Source: Zanthoxylum bungeanum
Taxonomy: Eukaryota; Streptophyta; Magnoliopsida; Sapindales; Rutaceae
Length of the DNA: 64,000 bases
Reading direction: 5' to 3'
Assembly: GCA_019454045.1 (NCBI GenBank)
Contig: SKCR01034781.1
Coordinates: 124,001-188,000 of the forward strand
The notes beneath the pieces were generated by a model. The model searched no databases and was not told where the DNA came from. It saw nothing but the letters and a program-made list of their open reading frames with translations. Position numbers and translations under genes: made by a program. Positions 56,845-64,000 of this stretch are shown piece by piece (the first letter of the stretch is position 1; each line of letters starts with the position of its first letter).

Positions 56845-57201
56845 GCGGCTTTATCTGCCATGTATTCATTTGCAGATGGGTTTTCAGGATACAATCAGGT
56901 TCTCATGGCTGAAGAAGACAAGCACAAGACGGCCTTTGTCACTGAGTGGGGCACTTATTGTTACAAGGTAATGCCGTTTGGGCTCAAGAATGCAGGAGCT
57001 ACTTATCAGCAGATGGCCACTACATTATTCCACGATTTGATGCACAAAGAGATTGAAGTATATGTGGATGACATGATGGTGAAATCAGAGACAAGAATCG
57101 GGCATATAGAAGCACTGGAGAAGTTCCTTCAGAGAGTTGACAAATACAACTTGCAGCTGATTCCCAAGAAATGTGTGTTTGGGGTAACAGTTCAAGTTTG
57201 A
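56845..57201 (+). pseudogene. Tat-1 reverse transcriptase, C-terminal part
   Basis: RT resumes exactly in frame after Ath-2. It shows FADGFSGYNQ, KTAFVTEWG, MPFGLKNAGATYQ and the catalytic YVDD (about 57060). After KKCVFGVT (about 57170) the sequence jumps to the linker before RNase H. RT thumb, connection and any first RNase H are missing, and the frame is lost at a TGA (57199). Confidence 0.9.
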
Positions 57202-57990
57202 ATTCCCAGATGAAGAGATCCAAGCAATAACAGTTCAAGGATGGAAGATGTATTTGGACGGCGCAGTGAATTGCAAAGGAGCCGGAATTGGGATCGTGAT
57301 AGTAACCCCCGAAGGAGAAACCTTGCCTATGGCCAAGATGTTAACGTTCAGAGTAACTAACAACATGGCCGAGTACAAAGCATGTGCTTTTGGATTAACT
57401 GCACTGATAGCCTTGAAGGCTGAGAACGTGGAGGTCTACAAAGATTCGATGTTGGTAGTCCGACGGATGCAGAGAGAATGTGAATTGAAGGAAGAATGGT
57501 TGAAACCTTACCTTTTTCACCTAAGAAAGTTGGCACAGGTTGTCCCCGATTGTAAGTTTCAGTACTTGCTGCGAGAAGAGAATCAGATGGCAGACGCATT
57601 AGCTACACTTGCAGCAACTTGGGAAAATCCAGAGAAGTTAGTAATGAGACCATTGGTACTGACAACAGCAAGCAGACCCGTTTATGAGATAGGAAGAGTT
57701 ATGGAAGTAGAGATCGACGACGGAAAACCTTGGTACCATGATATTCAGCGATACTTGGAACACGGAGAACTTCCAGAAGGAGAAAACAGAAAAGACAGAA
57801 TAGCCATTCAGAAGTTGGCTTCTCAGTATGTGATTTTGAAGAGAGAGCTCTACAAGAGGCAAGAAAATGGAATTCAGTTGAAGTGTTTAAGAAAAGAAGA
57901 AGCTCAGAAGGCAATGGAAGAAATACATGCCGGAGGTATGTTGACCGTACATGAATGGGTTGAATTTGTCTCGCAAGATTGTAAGACAAG
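57202..57990 (+). pseudogene. Tat-1 RNase H and linker
   Basis: Ribonuclease H of the plant Ty3 type: MYLDGAVNCKGAG (about 57248), NNMAEYKA, DSMLVVRR and NQMADALA give the D-E-D-D set. It stays open to about 57990 and runs into the integrase zinc-binding approach. Near 57993 one extra base shifts the frame. In Tat elements this is usually the second of two RNase H domains; the first is missing with the deletion. Confidence 0.85.
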
Positions 57991-58976
57991 GTTTCTACTG
58001 GTTGACCATGGAGACAGACTGTGCAAAGCTGGTAAAATATTGTCATGATTGTCAGGCACATGGTAACATGAACCATTTGCCTCACACAGAGTTACACGGG
58101 CTATCAAAGCCATGGCCCTTTTCAGCATGAGGAATTGACATGATCGGAGAGATTCGACCGAATGCATCGAATGGACATCATTTCATAGTAGTGGCAGTAG
58201 ACTACTTTTCGAAGTGGGTGGAAACCGAGTCATTTCGTAGCGTCACAGCAAAGCTGATGGCTAAGTTCATAGCCCAAAACATCATTTGTTGATATGGAAT
58301 GCCACATCATGTAGTGACAGATAACGTAGTTCAGTTTCAAGGGGAAATGAAGGCAATGCTATAAAAATATGGGATAGGACATCACAAGTCGTCACCTTAC
58401 AGACCACATGCAAATGGGGTAGTCGAGGTAGCCAATAAGACAGTAAAGAAGATATTAGCCAATATGACAGAAAACTGCAAAGATTGGGCCGATAAGTTGC
58501 CATACGCCCTGTGGGGGTACAAAACTTCTGTGAGAACAGCAACATGAGCCTTGCCTTACTCTTTGGTCTATGGAATGGAAACAGTACTACCCGTGGAAGT
58601 TAAAATACAGTCCATGAGGGTTTTAGCAGAAGTAGAGTTACCTGAACAGGAATGGGACTCACATAGATTTGACCAGTTAGCACTGCTGGATGAGAAGAGA
58701 ATGAAGTCTTTACATCGCATACAGATATATCAGAAGAGACTAGCCCGAGCATTCAACAAAAAGGTGCATCCTACTAAGATTAGAAATGGTGATTTGGCAC
58801 TTAAACAGTCAAGGTCGTCGACGACAGACCCAAGAGGAAAGTTCAGACCCAACTGGGAAAGACCCTACATAGTGCAGAAAGTAATGGGAAATGGGGCAGT
58901 GAGACTGTCAGACTTGGAAGGGAACGAGTTCACCGATCCGATCAATGTAGACAGATTGAAGCATTATTTTGCCTGA
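57991..58976 (+). pseudogene. Tat-1 integrase, interrupted by stops
   Basis: Read in one frame from about 57994. The zinc-binding C-x2-C (CHDCQAHG, about 58043) is followed by the core GIDMIGEI (first Asp), VVTDN (second Asp; the usual Gly after TDN is Val) and NGVVEVANKTVK (Glu). The C-terminal end shows PYSLVYGMETVLPVE and NWERPYIVQKV. Stops at 58128, 58290, 58362 and 58545. The last 141 codons (58551-58976) are open. Confidence 0.88.
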
Positions 58977-60052
58977 GGAATAGTAAACCAAGCAGCCACT
59001 AGGGGAATCGACGGAAGACCTAACCCAACGAGATAGAAAACTCATTCATGCATGCATACATGCACGTAACGTAGTTTGCATTCCTTTTTTGTGTTTGTTT
59101 TGTATTCACAGGTTTCAAAGAAGGAAAAACAGTAAAATACAAGCAAGCTGAAAGCAACAAAGTAGTATCAACAGTGTTCAGAAATGGATCTCTAAGGTTG
59201 AGGCCCAAATCAACAACAGTATCTGTTTTGGGGACGAGTCCCAGGGTTGAGACCCACGTCATCAGTATCAGTATTGCCGGGTATGGCACTCTAGGGGCGA
59301 GGCCCACATTAACATCAGTATCAGTTTTGCCAGGTACGGCACTCCGGTTATGGAGACACTATTGTGATACTCTAGGTATGGAGACGCAACCGCGACACCT
59401 CGAGTATTGGGTTTAGCATGCCAGGTACGACACTCTTGGTATGGAGATGCAACCGCCACACCTCGGGTATATGGTTTAACATGCTAGGTACGACACTTTG
59501 GGTATGGAGACACTATTGCGACACTCTGGGTATGAAGACACAACCGCGACACCTCGGGTATGGGGTTTAGCATGCCAGGTATGGCACTCCGGGTATGGAG
59601 ACACTATTACGACACTCTGGAGACGCAACCGCGACACCTCAGGTATGGGGTTTAGCATTCCAGGTATGGCACTCTGGGTGTGGAGATTTTACAGCGATGC
59701 CTCAAGTATGGGGTTTAGCATGCCAGGTACGGCACTCCGGGTATGGAGATATTACAGCGATGCCTCGGGTATGGGGTTTAGCATGCCAGGTACGAAATTC
59801 CGGGTATGGAGATATTACAGCGACACCTCGGTTATGGGGTTTAGTTTGCCATGTATGGCACTCCGGGTATGGAGATATTACATCGACACCTCGGGTATGG
59901 GGTTTAGCATGCCAGATACGGAACTCCGGGTATGGAGATATTACAGCGACACCTCGGGTATGGGGTTTACCATGCCAGGTACGGCACTACGGGTATGGAG
60001 ACACTATTGCGACACTCTGGGTATGGAGACGCAACCGTGACACCTCATATAT
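58977..60052 (+). repeat. Tat-1 3' region with a 63-bp minisatellite
   Basis: After integrase, an imperfect repeat with CGAGGCCCACATTAACATC-type words (about 59190-59340). It is followed by about ten or more units of a 63-bp repeat (TATGGAGATATTACAGCGAC, CTCGGGTATGGGGTTTAGC, ATGCCAGGTACGG) and longer variants, to about 60045. As 63 is a multiple of three, two overlapping frames stay open (59498-60040 and 59595-60254) and encode 21-residue repeats; I treat these as a by-product. Tandem repeats just upstream of the 3' LTR are a known habit of Tat/Ogre elements. Confidence 0.85.
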
Positions 60053-62319
60053 TCACTGCTTTCGCGTTCGTGCTGCATTCATGAGCACGTTCGAACGTCA
60101 AGCAGATTGCGGGCGTTTGTGTAGCGTTCGAATAGGCATTCGAACGGTGTCGGTACTTCTGGTTTTGCTGCTAGCCTCACGCCCAAGCCCAATCAGCCCA
60201 CCAAAACCTATCCAAACAGTAATTAAAATATTTAAAATACATGTCACAAATTAAATTAAATTAAATAAATCAAATCAAATCCCTTCCTAATCTAATTGAG
60301 TCCCAGCCTAATCTAATCAAATCCCTTCCCTAATCAAACACCAATAAGATATTAACTCCCTAAATTAAACACATCTTTTCCTTTCATAAACCAATAAAAA
60401 AGCTTCCCTTTTTTTGAGGATTCCCTTCCTTACCTAGAAACCATAGAAACCATTATAAAAAGAAGCCTAAACCAACCTTAGAACCCCTAGCTCATTCTCA
60501 CAGAAACAAAAAAAGAAATAAACTTAACACTCACGCCCAAGGCAAAGCAAGAAGCAAAGAAATAATTCTCTCTTCTCCTCCTCTCATCAACGAAACCATA
60601 ACCCCTAAACACCATCATCACCGAAACCCCCTCCAAAATAGAAAACATCATCACTGAAACAGTCACTTAATTCCTCACTACCACAACCAAAAGAAAAAAT
60701 AGTCATTGAAGCAGCCCTCCATTCACCGAAAACACACGCCCAAACCATAGCTTAAACCACTGAAAATCACAGCCCAAAATAGTCCATGCAGTGACCGCAA
60801 AACAGCAACCCCAATACCCCTTAAAGAATGCCAAAACAGTCCCTTAACACAGTGAAAACAGCGACCAGAAAATACACCAAAAAAACAGTAGTAAAATAGA
60901 GGAAACGACAACTCAAAATAGCGAAGCAGTGAACGAAAGCAGCGGACCAGGGAACCAGATGAGTTACGGAGCATCAACCCTTCCGACGGCCGTGTAACGC
61001 CCTTTCGAGAGACGACCTAAGATGTTAGACCTGAGGGCACCCTTCTTATTTATTCTCATCTTTTTTTTGTTGTTTATTAGAATTCCTTCGCATGAGAGTC
61101 GTTTGCTGATACATGTTGTGGTCCTTGAATGAATGGAATATGTATTTTCTCTTGTGGTATATCGGATTGAAACCCGGACGTAAATTCCGTAGCCGAATCC
61201 AAATGGACGGTATTGCGGTTTGAACTCGGGATACAATGCCACGTACCACTTGAGAGATTCGCACATTTCATTCATCCAACCTTGTATTCGAGCATGATTG
61301 AGTTACTAGTATGTTATTTATTTTTTAAGCATGATTTATTCGTTAGTATGTTATTACTTTCTGCATGTTACTTATTTATGCATGATGATATAGTGCACAT
61401 GGGAAAATCAAGTTGGATTAAAGGTCATTCATTTTGAGGGATAAAAGCCTAAGGGCTACCTTTGCACGATGTTTTGCCGCGCCGGACGAAGTATGTTTGA
61501 TTGAATGTGAGATATGTTTATTTGGGCATACGAGGTCCTATATTATTTTTGTCTTTATTTTATATGCATTGTAATATAATGCGCATGGGCTAACTAGGGT
61601 GGATTAAAGGTCATCTATTCGAGGGAAATGCCTGAAGGCTACCTTTACCACGATATTTTGCCGCGCCTTTTATTACGTCATTTACCCTTTGCATATCATT
61701 GCTTTATTTACGCATGCATTGCATTCTTGTGCGCATGGGCTAACTAGGGTGGATTAAAGGTCCTATATTCCAGGGAAATGCCTGAAGGCTACCTTTTCCA
61801 CGATGTTTTACCACGCCGGATGAGGTCCACCCGATTGAATGTGAAATGTGTTCCATCGGGCACACGAGGTCCTACATTGTGTATTTAATTATACATGCAT
61901 GTGTTTATGTCATTTTAGATGCCATTTTGGCAATCTCGTTCGAACGTGTTTCCAAACGCTACACGAACGTATGCATTCTGCCTCATTCCGTTTGAACGCA
62001 TTTCCAAATGCTACACGAACATATGCATTCTACCTCATTCCATTCGAACGTGTTTACGAATGCTACATGAACATATGCATCCTACCTCATTCCATTCGAA
62101 CGCATCTCAGAATGCTACACGAACGTATGCATTCTGCCTCATTCCGTTCGAACGCATTTACGAACGTTACACGAACGTATGCATCCTGCCTCTTTCCGTT
62201 CGAACGCGTCTCAGAACGCTACACGAATGTAAGTATTCTGTCTCATTTCCGTTCGAACGCGTCTCAGAACGCTACTCGAACGTGCATGCATTCTATTGTA
62301 TCATGCATTAGGTCTTATT
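60053..62319 (+). repeat. Tat-1 3' LTR (start uncertain), broken by Cop-5
   Basis: The exact start is not resolved; TTCGAACG words appear from 60088. A TATA box ATTATAAAAAG is near 60453. From about 60555 it aligns with the 5' LTR. A block CATGGGCTAACTAGGGTGGA with following sequence occurs up to three times (about 61395, 61585, 61735) but only once in the 5' LTR. The TTCGAACG array is at 61925-62285. It stops at GGTCTTAT, where Cop-5 starts. Confidence 0.8.
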
Positions 62320-64000
62320 TGTTGGTTTATTCTAAGGTCCCAAGATCAAATCAAGACATGAAATAATGCGTGAATACATCAACGGAGGTAGCGGAATACT
62401 CACATTGATCGGTTATGTCGATTTGAAGACGAATCAAGGCCAAAAACGTACTGCCCTGCTCACGCCACTGCAACCAGTCCATGCTCACTGTCTTGGCAGT
62501 TTCGGGTCTCAAACGAAGCTCCAAACTCCGTCGGATGAGTCCCGCCTCATGGTCGAACCTCCCTACCACCTTCGCAAGACTTGTAAGTGTGCTAGCACTT
62601 GATTTCTCACCATGAGAAACCACTCTTGCTTCCCTTATTCACGCCCAAACTGGTTCAAAACCAGTGAGCAAAACCTTCTGTTATGCGTGAGAGAAGAGAG
62701 CATTTTGAGAGAGATAAAATTGTGTTAAGTTAAAATGATTTACCAAAAATCAATTTATATTTATGCCATAATATTTATTAAATAAATAATAAATTTATGA
62801 CACAAAACATGCAATGGCTTAGAGTGTCAAACACTCAATTTCCATGCAATAACATTGAGTGCATTGTACACTATCAACATGCAATGCATTAGAATAAAAT
62901 AATGCATAAAATGACATGTGTCATGTGGGCCCCACACGTTTCCAAATGAAAGTGGGCCCACGTGCACTCACGCGTTCGGGTTCGATATTTCGAAATACCG
63001 AGCTTACGTCGCGACGTTAATTCAATCGAATTTAAATAAATAATTACGCCTGGCGAAATTATTATTTACGTCGCTAACGAATTAATTCTAAATTAACTCG
63101 TTTGCCCGAATTAAAATCTAATTTTAATTCCGCGTCGAAATCTAATTTCATTAATATATCGAATATATTAATTCATCGATAATCAATTCCAAATAATCGT
63201 TCTCTCTCTTTAGACGACATTTTATCCCGGATAAAATATCTCCGTTATTAATCCTAGATTAATTTTTCTCTCTCTCTTCTATATAATCCCAGATTATTCA
63301 AGAGTGCAAGTTGTGCGTCATCGGTGGATTATCGGGAAGCGACCCATGAGATCCCCGGATAATCTGGCAGTAAATACGGTCGTCGGAGTATCCGAATCAC
63401 GTACGTACCAAGTACTACGTTCTACCGATTTACGAGACAAGGTCGACTCCTAGCAAAGCACCAAGTCTACCTAATTCTCCGGACATATCCATTAAAGAAT
63501 ATTAAGATCTGTATCAAGCGTAGTATACTAATGTATTGTGCATATCGGCCCAGTATCGGATAATCACGTGCTAGGGCTGGGGCTGGATAAGTGTCTGCCC
63601 CGTCCGAAACACATATCGGATGTCTGGTAACTAGTCTATAATCGGATATTCATGACCTGGTCATAATATCACGATTGGATGCGCATCACTTGAAGAGCAC
63701 TAATACCGTATCCTGCGTGACATCATCTCCATTATGACTGGAGTGACACTTCCGTCTTGACATCACATCCAATACACTACGATTCCTGATAAACCCAGAA
63801 GAGGTGAACACAGAACCAGTTAAGATCCCCCACCACCAAAACCAAAGTTTACCGATTGTCGTAAGTATTAGCGATGTAAGTCTCAGGTTAAGACTATACA
63901 CACCTACCTTGATTTCGGCCTCCCATAGACACCTAGTCATAATACCAATGGGATTCCGAAGGGTCTATCCAGAGCGAAGCTGTTTCCCGTACCATCGGTG
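62320..64000 (-). repeat. Cop-5 LTR, minus strand, running off the window
   Basis: The plus strand begins TGTTGGTTTATTCTAAGG, the reverse complement of a Cop LTR end. It follows the LTR backwards past the AATTAATTC-rich part to the stretch matching Cop-1 6700-6730 at the window edge. About 1.7 of about 2.1 kb is present. It is either the 3' LTR of a minus-strand element or a solo LTR. Short ORFs in it are not genes. Confidence 0.88.

Larger units (their letters stand above)
32780..62319 (+). mobile_element. Tat-1, Tat/Ogre-like Ty3/gypsy element, split by Ath-2
   Basis: The 5' LTR (left part missing) ends at 34977. A primer site, a leader with triplicated repeat, gag, protease and the first part of RT run to 39249. 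Ath-2 (with Cop-4 inside it) occupies 39250-56839. RT resumes at 56845 in the same frame, followed by an RNase H, integrase, a minisatellite-rich 3' region and a 3' LTR broken by Cop-5 at 62320. The primer site type, long LTRs and 3' tandem repeats fit the Tat/Ogre lineage. Point stops, a pol deletion and a frameshift make it dead. Confidence 0.88.

Noticed and set aside
59498..60254. Two long overlapping ORFs encoding 21-residue repeats
   Set aside because: A 63-bp tandem repeat keeps frames open by arithmetic. I list the repeat as a feature but not the ORFs as genes.

Overview
The window reads as intergenic heterochromatin from a flowering plant, probably a eudicot. It is AT-rich and consists almost entirely of LTR retrotransposons inserted into one another. 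The Athila-like, Tat/Ogre-like and Ty1/copia families seen here, and a plant-type LOG enzyme, point to a plant; I cannot name the species. I found no ordinary single-copy host gene. Local names used below: Cop-1 to Cop-5 (one Ty1/copia family), Ath-1 to Ath-4 (Athila-like Ty3/gypsy), Tat-1 (Tat/Ogre-like Ty3/gypsy), Chr-1 (probable chromovirus LTR piece).

Left nest (1-24574). Cop-1 (1-8409, 5' end outside the window) sits in the internal region of Cop-2. Cop-2 continues at 8410-13130, is split by Ath-1 (13131-23180, minus strand, target duplication ATCGG) and resumes at 23181 to about 23575. Cop-2 in turn sits in an older Athila-type LTR, Ath-3 (23576-23944), next to a probable chromovirus LTR fragment (23945-24574).

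Middle (24632-32779). Ath-4, an Athila-type LTR fragment, is interrupted by Cop-3 (25370-32779). The 5' LTR of Cop-3 carries a tRNA-derived SINE with a 15-bp target duplication. Cop-3 is cut off where Tat-1 begins.

Right nest (32780-64000). Tat-1 is split inside its reverse transcriptase by Ath-2 (39250-56839, target duplication ATAGT). The 3' LTR of Ath-2 is split by Cop-4 (45175-55409, target duplication AAAAG). The 3' LTR of Tat-1 is broken at 62320 by Cop-5, on the minus strand, which runs off the right edge.

The most unusual content is an accessory gene cassette in the Athila-like family. Ath-1 lacks reverse transcriptase, RNase H and the integrase core. It keeps a decayed gag-protease-integrase-tail frame, followed by two uninterrupted sense ORFs. 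The first is a 163-aa basic protein with a four-cysteine cluster. The second is a 217-aa intronless LOG-type enzyme (cytokinin riboside 5'-monophosphate phosphoribohydrolase). Ath-2, a diverged relative, keeps a remnant of both genes in the same order and place, so the cassette is older than their split. Both LOG copies share a TATA box about 60 bp before the ATG. Both LTR types carry an array of CACGTG G-box/ABRE motifs just upstream of their own TATA box. This looks like a retrotransposon lineage that captured a hormone-activating enzyme; whether it is expressed or active cannot be judged from sequence alone.
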